A stretch of DNA of 64,000 bases. It comes from Echiichthys vipera (lineage: Eukaryota; Chordata; Actinopteri; Perciformes; Trachinidae). The stretch lies in the NCBI GenBank assembly GCA_963691815.1, contig OY829656.1, positions 8,760,752 through 8,824,751 on the forward strand, in the 5' to 3' direction. This document shows, one piece after another, positions 34,445 through 45,700 of the stretch. A program made the position numbers and the translations under genes. The notes below the pieces were generated by a model that saw only the letters and a program-made list of their open reading frames with translations, made no database searches and had not been told where the DNA came from. Every line of letters begins with the position of its first letter. Within the stretch, counting starts at the first letter, position 1.

Positions 34445-35665
34445 TGCATCACCGCCACCAAACTAAGGAGCTAGTGGTGGATTTCCGCAGGAGTAAATCT
34501 GCCCCCACACCCATCTCCATCAACGGCGTGACTGTGGATGTTGTCCAGGATTACAAATACCTTGGAGTATACCTGGACAACAAACTGGACTGGTCCAAGA
34601 ACACTGAGGCAGTCTACAAGAAGGGCCAGAGTCGTCTCTATTTCCTGAGGAGGCTCCGGTCATTCAATGTATGTAACACCATGCTGCGGATGTTCTACCA
34701 GTCAGTGGTAGCCAGTGCCATCTTCTTTGCTGTTGTGTGCTGGGGCAGCAGACTGAGGGCAGCAGACGCAAAGAGAATCAGTAAGATCATCAGGAAGGCT
34801 GGCTCCGTCCTGGGGGTCAAACTGGACTCTTTGGTGGCGGTGTCTGAGAGGCGGATGCTGTCTAAACTGCACAGCATCCTGGACAACAACTCTCACCCTC
34901 TCCACCAGCTGCTGACCTCCAGCAGAAGCACCTTCAGCCACAGACTCATTCTCCCCCGGTGTAACACTGAACGCCGGAGGAAGTCCTTTCTTCCAGTGGC
35001 CATCAAACTCTATAATTCATCTCCCAGGTAAGGAAGGTAAGGAACAGTGGAGACACTGTATCCTGAAAATGTCACTTTGTCACTTTATATCATCACTACA
35101 CCACTTTATTCAGTTGTACTGTCACTTAGTTCAGTAAGAAATGCTGCTATACTACACTGTCACTTTATACCACCACTACATCACTTATTTTTGTGGTACT
35201 GTAACTTACTGCTGCTACACTTTACTGTGCTTAGGACATGCTGCTACATTTCACTGTGGTTTACTGTAACTTACTGTAACTTATTTCAGTACGAAATGCT
35301 GCTACACTCCACTGTGCCATACTGTCACTTAGTTATGTAGGAAATGCTGCTACATTTTTAACATTTTTAACACTTATAACTTATCGCTCCTTCTCACTTA
35401 TTAGTTTGTACTTATTTCATTTCAATCTGCTGCTAAACTGCACGCTGCGTATTGTTGTATATTGTATATACCTACGCTTAACCACGATGTCTGTTGCACT
35501 CTGTCACACTTAGTTCATTGCTTGATTTATCTGATGTTAGCTTTATTTTGATTTGATTTATGTTCATGCTTATTGTTACTCTGATCCTTTTCCACCTTTG
35601 TATTGAAACTGTTGCAAAATAATTTCCCTCGGGATAAAGAAAGCTTCTTGAATCTTGAATTGAAT
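34445..35665 (+). mobile_element. Rex1/CR1-like LINE, 5'-truncated, with intact C-terminal frame
   Basis: An open frame of about 190 codons (to 35031) runs from TKELVVDFRRSKSAPTPISI through DYKYLGVYLDNKLDWSKNTE, SRLYFLRRLRSFNVC, MLRMFYQSVVASAIFFAVVC and VSERRMLSKLHSILDNNSHP to RRKSFLPVAIKLYNSSPR. This is the thumb and C-terminal region of a CR1/Rex1-group reverse transcriptase; the palm with the active-site aspartates is missing. The 3' UTR (35032-35665) contains repeated CTGCTACA/CACTTT units and ends TTTCCCTCGGGATAAAGAAA then GAATCTTGAATTGAATCTTG. The uninterrupted frame suggests a fairly young insertion. Confidence 0.82.
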
Positions 35666-37175
35666 CTTGATGCTTGAAATGTTATATGTTTGCTACAACG
35701 TAACATCACTGGTCTCTCATCATCTATACTGTAGTGAGTAACGGAGAGTTAGCTGTACCAAGCATGCCATTTGGAAGTGAAACAGTTGACAGGGATCCAG
35801 TCTCAATACACTACACAGTTTGTACATAACACACTACTGACAAAGCTGTCCCATTTATCTAAAGAGCTTGCACTCGACACGGCTCTTCCTTAGGTCCTCA
35901 ATCAACTGTTGTCGAGAAAATCAAAGGATAGACATGCCTACAAACAGAGGCCTCTTACAATTTACTTAGATAGAGCACCCAATTAAAATTGAGGCTTACT
36001 GTATCAGCTGAAACCCTGTTGACGATGTCAACACAGCACAATAAACATAACACCCATCAAATTAGCTGGCACAGCTCTATGTCAGCCTTATTAACAGGGA
36101 AAAATAGATCTTCAGAGCTCTAATAAGAGTTACAAAAGTGCCCCCCCCCCCTCGCCCCCACACACTGTAAACAGAATTGGATAAATAACTTACATAACTC
36201 ATGATGACACAGACCAATTTATGTGTTACCTTATTTGACTATGATCTTGAATCTCTCTTCCTTTGTTGATTAGCTGCGTTCATCTGCTCTGTGGAGATGC
36301 AAGTAACATTTAACTGATTTGCTGACTTTTAGATGTTAACTGCAAAAACTGTTAATCCTGAATGTTTGGCCACCTGGGGGTATTAAAACAAGATTAAATG
36401 TCAAAGTTCTCTTTTTGGGTGATTTAATATCTTGAGTCTATTTAAACTAAAGGGTGTGTGGGTGAAAAGAAGAGGTGAAACATAGATAAAGGCATGGGAA
36501 TCCCTGTCTGCAAATGATGTGATTTTTATAGATCAGATACAGAGGCAGCCCCGCTCTACAAAACAACTCTATGAATGTCATTTTCACATGATATTTGTCA
36601 GAGCTGGGTCTAATTGCTGGTGTATAAATATTCCACAACATTTTTTCCTCCCAAGATGAAAAAGGACATTAGGACTTTCTATTTCCCCGACACTTTTAAA
36701 CCCATCATTAATTGATAAGATGTCATCATTTTGTCAAGACTTCAGAGTTAATGTTTTATCCCAGGATGAAACGGCCTGAAAGAACAGACCCCTTGTTGTT
36801 GGTACCTCATGGCTGATTTAGATGGAAACTAAAAATAAATCCAAATGTCAGTGATAGATTTAGGCTGGAATAGGTAATGGATTTAAATACTTGCTAAATT
36901 GGGCTATGATATAATTAGTTTTGAGAGATTATATGTACATTCTCTTTCACCTGTTGGTAGACGTTGCCTTGACAGTGTATTCCACTTGATTAATTAAATT
37001 GTTAAATTCATTCAAACTGAATGTACCTGTGAATGTTCCAATCAGTTTACAGAGATTACAAAATAAAATCTATCTGGTAATACATTTGTATCTATTTGAT
37101 TATATTACCATTTTTAACAGCTCTTTGCTGCCCTTTCAGTGTCAAGTCAATCTTATTTATATAGCCTAGTATATA

Positions 37176-37177
<2 letters not shown>

Positions 37178-37236
<59 letters not shown>
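37178..37236. repeat. (GT)n microsatellite
   Basis: About 29 GT units, directly after a short L2-tail-like sequence. Confidence 0.97.
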
Positions 37237-37239
<3 letters not shown>

Positions 37240-37544
37240 GATAGATGGCTGACAGGTTTAGTAACATGTGAGATTAGCTGCAGACAGAGACAAACACATA
37301 TAGCATGATCTCCTTCCAGGCTTACACCTGGAAGATAACAATAACTATGACAAACAGGTTATCAAAGTAACACCCAGCAAATGGAGGGTTGAATGACAAG
37401 CAACATTAGCCTCCACTGAGCTGTGTTTCTGGCTGCCTTATGAATTTACGTACAATAGTTACCTTTTTGCTCTGTTTTGGTCTCCATCCACTTCTGAGGA
37501 AAATATTTAGCTCTTTAGCTGCTAAATGCTCCGCTATGCTCACC

Positions 37545-37660
37545 ATAGACTCTATAAAATATGCACGTAGTCTCTTTTATGTCACCCATAGGTTTCCGAA
37601 GAGCCAAAATTAAGCTCAAAGTGGGCAGCTCCTGGTGGCACTGGCTGTCGCCATCTCTAT
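37545..37660. repeat. Dispersed teleost repeat relic
   Basis: ACCATAGACTCTATAAAATA, ATGTCACCCATAGGTTTCCG, AGAGCCAAAATTAAGCTCAA and TGGCTGTCGCCATCTC follow the order of a common percomorph repeat. Ends unclear. Confidence 0.45.
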
Positions 37661-38971
37661 ATAATATTGCCTGTTTCCAGGTAATCTAAAAACACGTAAA
37701 GAGGCGGAGCCCGGCTAGAGAAGGCTTACAAGCTAGGCGAAGAACCTAGCTAGACTTCTTCACCAGGGAGTAAATGCGAGGGTGGCAGCCGGGAGACAAA
37801 GTTACTGGATTTATCAATACAATTTAGCCAGCGCAAATCAGGGTTCACTGTGCACACGTTTATGGTTTTGACACTGATAAAAGTCAATGGAACTTTAAGC
37901 TATATGTAACTTTGTTATCGACGAGTCCTGTGCAAGATTATTTTCTTAATATTATGTCTCTCGAGAAATAATAAGTAATAATACATTTACCACTTACCGA
38001 GAAACATGGAGCATAGACTTCTTGAATGGTCCTTCAGCTCAATTAAATGCACAGTAAGCCCTATTATTAGTACTATGTTTAGATGAATAATTCTCCAAAA
38101 GGTACCAACATCACCAAGGAGTTAGTTTAGTATCCAGGCTGCCGGGAGCTGAGGTGTTGTGACGGTAGCGGAGCAGACAGGTAACAGCTGACATTAGCCT
38201 CCTGTGACAACAGCCACCTGTCACTCTTCATTAATAAGACAGAACATTGCCGTGTCTCCAGATGACACAGGGCCGATTGATGCCCTTTTTAACTGCATTG
38301 TAGACATTAAGTCGTGGATGGCAGCAAACTTCCTGTAGCTCAACCAGGACAAAACAGAGGTTTTGGTCAATGGTCCTGAAGGCGAGAGAGAGAAACTTTT
38401 ACCAAAGTTACAGGATTTTTAGCCCTCAAAATCTGTAAAAAATGTGGCGTGATTTTTTACTCTGAGCTCACTTTTATTCCACACATCAAAAACATAACAA
38501 AGATAGATTTTTACCATCTTAAGAATATAGCCAGAGTCCGTCCGTTTCTCTCTCAGGCGTGCTGATGCATGCTTTTATCTCTTGTTGCTTAGATTATTGT
38601 AATGCTCTCTGGTCTTCCCAAAAAGAACATATACAACTTACAATTACTACAGAACTCAGCCGCACTCGTGCTGACGAGGACCAAAGGGCGGGAGCACATT
38701 ACACCAGTTATAAAATTGCTGCATTGGCTCCCTGTGCGCTTCAGGATCGATTTTAAGGTTCTTTTACTACTTTTTAAATGTCTTAACGGTCTCGGCCTTT
38801 TGATTTATCTACAATATTTTTACCCAATAAACCCTCGTGGACCCTGAGGTCCTCAGGTGCTGGCCTTTTAACCATTAATGCATTCAGTTACTATGGCCCT
38901 CGATTGTAGAACAGCCTGTCAGAGAACCTCTGGGCCGCAGAGAATGTTGATGTTCTTAAAAAGAGGCTAAA

Positions 38972-39164
38972 GGGGCGTCCAGTAGCACAGTGGTTAGAGG
39001 CCCCCCCCAATGTAAATAGGCTGAAGGTCCTCGGAGCAGCAGTCGCGGTTTCGACTCCGACCTGTGGCCCTTTGCTGCATGCCTCCCCCTCTCTCCCCAT
39101 TTCCTGTCTGTCCTATCTAATTAAGGCTTGGAAAACTGCCAAAAAAAATAATATTTTAAAAAAA
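38972..39164 (+). mobile_element. tRNA-derived SINE nested in the L2 element
   Basis: Head GGGCGTCCAGTAGCACAGTG and GTTAGAGG gives an A-box; CGGTTTCGACTCCGACC is a B-box with one extra T. The body CTGTGGCCCTTTGCTGCATG, CCCCTCTCTCCCCATTTCC, CTGTCTGTCCTATCTAATTA is a well-known teleost SINE body. An A-rich 3' end follows. L2 coding is continuous across it (CGGCTAAAG before, ACCCACGTTTTTCAGGC after, allowing for A/G differences), which dates the SINE as younger than the L2 copy. Confidence 0.82.
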
Positions 39165-39796
39165 GACCCACGTTTTTCAGGCTTTTAAATGGATTGTTTA
39201 GTTCTTTCTAATTTATTTTATGCTCAATCCTTTTCTTACATTTTTTATTATTATTTTATTTTATATTATTTATTTTAAGCTTATCAGCCTGTGAATATTC
39301 TCATTTATCCAGGTCATCGTTATCAACATTTAGCAACAGTTGCTTTTGACTGAAATTGCTTTGAGGATTTTAAGCTTATCCTGTTTTATTGTTCTATTTT
39401 TTATGTTTTATGTTATGCTATGTTCCATGTTTTATTTATTGGGTCTATTTTATACATTTACTGTTTTTGTTCCCTCAGTTTTTAGCATCTATTTTTTTTA
39501 TCTTATTTTACGGCTTTAACTGTTTTTATTACCTCAGTTTTAAGCTTATACCTATACCTTTGTTTCTTCCTTGAGGCCGACCACATCAGGAGTTATTTCT
39601 GGTCCACCGATGGGGGTGCAGTCCCGTGAACGGCCCTGGCCAGAGAGCTCTACACTGTGTTGTGGAGCCTCCTTGTGTTCCCTGTGGCGGCGTCCCCTGT
39701 AGCCATGGACCATGATTCCTCCCGGTGTGCGCGGCCCCCAAAGGTAGATTCTTCCTCACCTCAGATCTCGGTGCCCAGTCTCTTCAGTGACAGTTA

Positions 39797-39833
<37 letters not shown>

Positions 39834-39898
39834 TATGTTTGTGTGTACGGGTGTGTATGTCTGTGTGTATGGTTATGTATGTGCGTGAGTGTGTATAT
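39797..39898. repeat. Imperfect (GT)n microsatellite
   Basis: GT units with TATG and CTGT interruptions, located within the L2 3' region. Confidence 0.9.
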
Positions 39899-40049
39899 TT
39901 GTGGGGGCGGGAGGTTTGGGTTTTCATGCTGTTTCTTTGTTGTTTTGTTTTGTTCTGATTTGATTTACTGTAAGGCACTTGCTACTGAAAAGTATGAAAA
40001 GTGCCATATAAAAAAGTTGATATGATTTGATTTAGAAATGAGCTAGGCT

Positions 40050-40165
40050 ATAGAGACCAAAAGGCTAACAATGATTATATCTGCTGTAAAGTTGGGCATT
40101 TTGACATGGGGCTCTATGGGGATTTACTCAGTTTTGGAGCACGCATAAAGCAGCCACTCGATTAA
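40050..40165 (+). repeat. Dispersed repeat, third copy of the 24565/33580 family
   Basis: Shares TAGAGACCAAAAGGCTAAC (degraded), TATATCTGCTGTAAAGTTGG, GCATTTTGACATGGGGCTCT and ATGGGGATTTACTCAGTTTT with the other two copies. Confidence 0.55.
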
Positions 40166-40169
40166 TTGC

Positions 40170-43100
40170 AGTATCAAATTTGTGTGATAACATGAAATCA
40201 TGTTTCCCCCTACATGTATAAAGATGATTGTGGAAATAGCACGATTTTAAGTTGCATGGCTGTATTATGTGCAAATCCCTCCCTAGCTCCCTAAATAACC
40301 CCAGCTAACATTACATTGTATGTGCCGTTTGTCTGCAATGAAACTTCATTCACATGCCATTATGTCCTACTATCAATACAGGACAAACTTCTCAGTGATA
40401 TGATGTTACTTACAGCCTGTGCTTCCGACTTCAGGCCCTTAATGGAGGGCCCTGTCTTTCAACAACAACCTAGCGGAAGATCATGCCTCATACTGGGCTT
40501 TGTTTGTGAACGAATACGTGAAGTGCTGTGAACAAACACATTCACGTGTGGCTGTATTTGGCCCAAAAAACAACAAAATTGCATCCATTGTTGCCTGGTG
40601 CTTTCTTCTTTAGGAAAATAATGTCCTCCACAACCAAAAAAACCTTTGTCCGAGACATGTTTAACAGCCTGTTGCTCACCAATACAGAGTAGTAACAATG
40701 AGGCCCGGCTGTGCAGGGGCAGGACTTCACGGCACCTCCTGATGTGGGCATGCTGTGCCTGGAGCAGATAAACTTTTTGGAAAAATCAACAAAGGCTTGA
40801 CGTAAGACCGCCAGGAGAGTACAAAAAAACTGTCTGAACTCTTATGGGCTGTAACTCCTACACATGTTTACCTCATGATTTGAAAGTTTGGTCATGTTTA
40901 GCATGGACATCTGACATTATAACAATATATAATATATAAAGTAAGACAGAAAAAAGGAAAACCATAATAGGTCCACTGAGCTGTACTAAACATTCAGAAC
41001 ATTAATATAGCAGCAAACAAATACTTGCTATATAAAGATGAAGTGAAGCAATGGCTTTCTGCAGAGAATAAAGTCCCTCTCCTTCTGTGTGTGTTGTAAT
41101 CTGAGTTTCTCTTTTAATTTTGATAGTCGGTCTGGCCACGTATGTATGTTACTGTATGTGGCTATTAAAAAAACGTTGGTATATTTGGAAATGAAAATCC
41201 TTTTTTCAGGATATCAAGTAAAGCTTTCACATGACAACAAATTGACATACAGAGGGAAGAGAATATATTCTGGATATATGCAAAATAAGATAATCAAGTA
41301 TGATTTATGGACAGTTTCATGGCTCCAAGCTATTTGACAAATAATGTTTCCCATAGTTCCATGAAGACTCCCTGACACACCTTGTAGGATATCCAAATGA
41401 AAGCCCACAGGTTTGATACATGGTCCAGATGAATTCTCTATACATTTAAGGCAAAGCACTGTATTCTTTGTAGTGAGTAATACAGTATATTTAAAAAAGA
41501 AAGGTTCAGTGTTAGTGATCTCTGCACTTCTTCCTCCTTCTGTTTCTCGATCACTTCCACTTATGTTTAAAAAAATTGATGAAAGTACTGCACTTAACAC
41601 AAACAAATATTTACAGAACAAAATAATCAATCAGAAACCCAATGAGACCCACAGATCATTTGCCACTTGACTCCCTGGCTGATCCCTGTTGCTGGGGAGG
41701 GATGTGGAGCGTGATCTAGGACGGACAGCCATTAGTGAGTCACACTTTAGAGAGCAAGAACGAAACCAAGACAGATGGCAAGTGTGGGGAAGATGGCAAG
41801 AGATGAACTGAAATAGTCAGCCAGAGAGCTACAATGCTGCAACCGCACACTGTGTTCATTTCTCATCACCAAAGAGAGGCGTGTAATGAGTGGGACCCTG
41901 ACAGTGTACCATGAAATCTCCACAGGGCAAGCTTAGGGCCTCACGCTTTTGTCCCATATTTAATCAGTAATGTAGTTTGACTCGCTGGCATGATGGAATT
42001 CTTTAGCTAACGTCATTGATTGATTATGGGATTGGATCCTTCCTCTTATTACAGAGAGAACATTGTGGGAAGTATGAGGAAATTATAAAGTATTTTGAGA
42101 TTTTGATCCCAGTCTGTTGTGTTTGTTAGAGCTATCTATGTTGCAAAGTTTTATTCTTGTACATCAGTGAAAAGTACTAAACAGAAACTCCTGTTAAACT
42201 CATAATATATGAGATTTGGATGAGATCTGTCTCTTTTCTCGCCAGCAACAGACACAGAAAAGGATCCATGACTAACCGTCAAATGAAAGGCATGTGTTCA
42301 AACAACTAGTGGAAAACCGCATGACAGCAATTCAAATACTCAGATTTAATGGTCACGTCTTTAAAAAAAATTAAATAATTTTATGTAAATGTGAAAAAAA
42401 GTTAGTCATCTAAAACGTGAAATTGCTTTAAATGCGAGTTGGTGGGACAAAGATGTCATTTTTATCTGCAAGTTATGTCTGAGCAAGACAAAATATATCA
42501 TCTAGTTAAATCCTTCTGTGGTTTTATGCCATATCCTGTCTCTGGTTTGCGATTTTTAAAATGCTCCATGTGGCACCAACGTTCCAGCAGCATCTTTTTA
42601 AACTCCTTCGTAAGATTTCCTTAGTTATCACATTCCAGCAAATTGATCTTATAAGCAGAAACAACAAATCATGAAAAAGCCTTTTTCAGGATCACTGTTC
42701 ATCTGTTCATTTTTGATTGCTAAAGGGTGTTATCAAAGATGCAGACCAAAATGTCTCAGGACGCACATATAAAGACATTCAACTAAACATAAACATGCAA
42801 CGACGTAGAGCTGAGCAACACTTGCTAGGAACAAAATAGTGGCCAAGTCACAACTTTCTCTAATTATATCTGTACAGTGCGTGCAATACAGTAATAGAAT
42901 CCTCATTCATATTTGATCAGTGCTGCCTAGTATGACAGTTTGATCTGAGTTTCATGAGCCTATAGTAAGTTGTAGTGGAAGAAGTTATTCACTGAGAGAA
43001 CTACATTCAAGAGCGTGTTGCTCCTCTGTTAGTCATCAGAACTCATCTTAAACCCGCCCCACATGAGATAAACGGTCGTGATTGGCCCGTCAGATCAGCT

Positions 43101-43198
43101 GCTGGAAATCTGTCTGAATTGGAAGGGAGCCAAACGTACCTACCAGAGTCCAAGAACTGCCAACTGCACTTACAGCTAGCTATGTTTGTTTGAACTCA

Positions 43199-43296
<98 letters not shown>

Positions 43297-44225
43297 TCAC
43301 TGTCATCAGTCCAGTTCACAGCATGCACTTGCATGCATGTCATGGGTGTAGGGTATATAGAATATACAGAGAATTAAAAGTTGACAAAATAATGTAGGTC
43401 TACATATAAATTGATCAGACTGGTTTATTTGAATTTCTCCCATGCTAACACAACTGTGATATTGATTTGGCATTGCAGCCAAACAGGCAACCAGGTGATT
43501 CATTTGACTTTCGATAGTAATGAATAAAGTGCACAAAGGAATACACTACACTCTGTAACTCTCTTTTATGATTTCTACCTCATTCCCCAACTCCTCCTCT
43601 ACCAAAACTGATGTGAAGAAATAACCAATGTAATTTGATTTGGCACAGTACAGCTCTCTGGCCATTTAGCAGAAGATCATTTCGACAGCTCCTGACCTCA
43701 TTGTCATGTGCAGCGTTTTGGAAATAATTGCATCACGTATGACCTACTTTGCTTTGCCAGGTCCCCATAAATATCTTAGTTATAATGTAAATGTAAACAG
43801 GTAACATCACAGCTTGCTCTCAGATAGAATGTTGCTCAGTGTCTATTTTGAATTGAGGGCACAGGGTGAACTGGAGTTGCTTTCACTGGGTTCACTCATA
43901 TTCATATTATTATTCATAGAGTACATTTCCACAGTGTCTGACTACATTTAGTGTTACAGCTAAGTGAACAACCTCTGTCCTTGGATTGATAATGTCTGGG
44001 CATATCTGACTATACATTTGCAAACACTGAGTGTTGTGAACACAAACTGAAACCCACAGGGGCTGGCTGGAAGTGTTAATGGTGCCATAATTGACGATTG
44101 CTTCAGGTGCAAATTTGCTCAAACATATCTATCCAAAGGTACTATAATGTTAACCTGACCGCCAGATGTATGGATTAGCATGATTCTCATTTGCTCAGCA
44201 TTTCCATCTGGGAACTCTCGTTAAT
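40170..44225. other. Intergenic, no gene seen
   Basis: Several frames of 60-140 codons occur but none shows a recognisable domain. Contains the 95-bp (GT)n tract at 43201-43295. Block 43030-43150 (TTAAACCCGCCCCACATGAG onward) may be an old repeat. Otherwise unassigned. Confidence 0.35.
43201..43295. repeat. Long (GT)n microsatellite
   Basis: About 47 uninterrupted GT units. Confidence 0.98.
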
Positions 44226-44228
44226 AGA

Positions 44229-44690
44229 TCTTTTGGGAAGGGGCGAAAATACTGGTTGCTGATTGGATAAACCATCTGTCTATCACCACCTATGTTGTTG
44301 ATAGATGGGCAAAATCCACCAATCAGATCAACGGAGTGCATGATGTACTAACAGAGCGCCGAGCCAAAGCTCAGAAAGTGAACAACATGTCGGTAAAGGA
44401 TATTTGCCGCTTGTGTAACACGAATGTACGAATAAAAGGCATAATATCAGGTTCCCGGTCCATATTCCAACAGAAGGATCCAAAAGAAAAAAAGCGTTAG
44501 CGAGCAGCTAACAGATTTAAGTCTACAGCTGTCTTTAAATGTGTCTAAATCAGGTTGGATTTGCATGCGTTGCTTCCGGTTGGTTGGTAGACTTAAACTT
44601 GTCCTTAAAACCAAGGCTGATTGGACGTTTGCTTGGCAAACAGCTCCAAATTTCAGACTGATCTGCAAGTAAAATACAATGGAGGCTACA
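44229..44690 (+). pseudogene. Decayed ZAD-like zinc-finger exon inside a dispersed repeat, copy 2
   Basis: The better copy of the module at 20458-20895. A coding-like stretch starts near 44389: MSVKDICRLCNTNVRIKGII followed by SGSRSIFQQKDPKEKK. A frame change at an A7 run (about 44487) leads to SVSEQLTDLSLQLSLNVSKS, then GWICMRCFRLVGRLKLVLKT and KADWTFAW. Two C-x2-C pairs (CRLC and CMRC) about 60 residues apart give a ZAD-like zinc-binding arrangement. Upstream, the repeat carries GATTGG and ACCAATCAG, CCAAT-box-like sites in both orientations, as expected if the repeat includes a promoter and first exon. A parent gene or transposon is not in the window. The domain name is inference. Confidence 0.5.
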
Positions 44691-45145
44691 CAAGGCTACT
44701 ATAATGTAATACAGATAGACACTATGAGGACCATTTTAATGGTCTGAACAACCCTGCAGTCCTCTTTAAGCAAGAAAGGTGCTTGTTCGAACATGATTGA
44801 TATAATTCTAAGGATAAATGTAGCCTGGAGGAAAGGCATACAATTGGGCTAATGATGTCATAACTGGAGGGTCAATAATTTGTACTGGAGTCACTGGGAA
44901 AATCCGGGGGTGAAGAAAGCGAATGAATAATACTTCCGCTTTTCTTTCATTAACAGTTACTCTGAAAGTGCCCTTGAACAAGATTTACTTCAGTTCATTC
45001 CTGTGTAACTAGGTTACAGATATAAAACAAAGTCAGGACTTATATGGCAAACTGCAGATAAACATGTCCATTCAGTCCATTCATTCTTAGCAGGGTTTCT
45101 GTGTTTCTTTCTAGCTACTACAAAACAGGTGGTGTTAGTAAGTTA

Positions 45146-45700
45146 ATGAAAATGTATTTATATGGCACCTACATAGGGTACAGAGTGCTTTACAAGACGA
45201 AGAAAAAAAAAAAATTTGTAATTCCCAATGGATAATTCAAACTTTTTACTCTATGATTATACACATTACAGACACACAGGCCCCAAATGCACATATACAG
45301 CATCTTATCCAAATCCTGTTTTTTTTTTTTTTGCCATACCCAAATGGAAGTTCAATCCTCTGAACAATGCCAAAATAACTTTTTTGAGCAATGTTGACCT
45401 GAACTAAGGTGGAGAGATATCGTCGCCATCCATGGAATTTTTTCCATCAAAATCTGGGTGCTAGGACAGCAAAAAAAGCAGTCACCTTTGGTTGTTTGTT
45501 TGGCACGCGGTATGGTCAACAGGCTTTGGCTGGAAGACCTAAGTGGCCTCTCAGTGAAGTAAGGTTTTGCAACAGAAATGTAGGCAGGAACTAAGCCATG
45601 TTGTCACTTATGGTTGAAAAAAAATAATCTTAAAATCAATACTGAACTTCACTGGCAGCCTGTGCAGCAATGCTTACATAGCATTAACGATAGCAGGGAG
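45146..45700 (-). mobile_element. L2-clade LINE 3' relic
   Basis: On the - strand near 45650 the sequence encodes LPVKFSIDFKIIF. Nearer 45565-45480 it encodes KPYFTERPLRSSSQSLLTIP and RAKQTTKGD, blocks of the L2 ORF2 C-terminus (consensus LHWLPV.F.IDFK, S.RPLRSS, L.VPRAK..TKGDRAF). The next block, AVLAPRF, is one frame off. A 3' UTR-like part (TAAAGCACTCTGTACCC in - orientation, about 45170-45195) ends near 45146. Dead relic. Confidence 0.65.

Larger units (their letters stand above)
35670..38255. other. Intergenic, no gene seen
   Basis: No coding exon. Contains (GT)n at 37178-37236, preceded at 37141 by GTCAAGTCAATCTTATTTAT, which looks like a short - strand L2 tail. An old repeat sits at 37545-37660. 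The block 35990-36140 is AT-rich with several TAAT cores and looks unique. Confidence 0.35.
38262..40030 (+). mobile_element. L2-clade LINE 3' part, split by a SINE
   Basis: The piece begins in the reverse transcriptase after the YADD region (DDTGPIDALF-like wording at 38262). It continues with SWMAANFL near 38315, FYHLKNIARVRPFLS near 38510, DYCNALWS at 38590, LLQNSAALVLTRTKGREHIT, VIKLLHWLPVRFRIDFKVLL and CLNGLGLLIYLQYF, then the SYYGPRLWN-like C-terminal block near 38890. Stops and indels break the frame. A SINE (38972-39164) interrupts the RLK/THVFQAFKW coding. The 3' UTR continues to a GCACTTGCTACTGAAAAGTA and AAAGTGCCATATAAAAAAG end near 40015. The part around 39288-39365 is a different inserted repeat. 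Confidence 0.72.

Noticed and set aside
38972..39060. Possible functional tRNA gene from A-box and B-box matches
   Set aside because: The boxes belong to a SINE head; B-box has an extra T, and there is no cloverleaf-compatible acceptor stem or Pol III terminator at tRNA distance.
41214..41630. A 138-codon open frame on the - strand
   Set aside because: No known motif, poor coding character, no splice-site context; consistent with chance in AT-rich DNA.
43201..43295. Possible CRISPR-like or minisatellite array in the long repeat tracts
   Set aside because: Simple dinucleotide repeats without spacers in a vertebrate genome.
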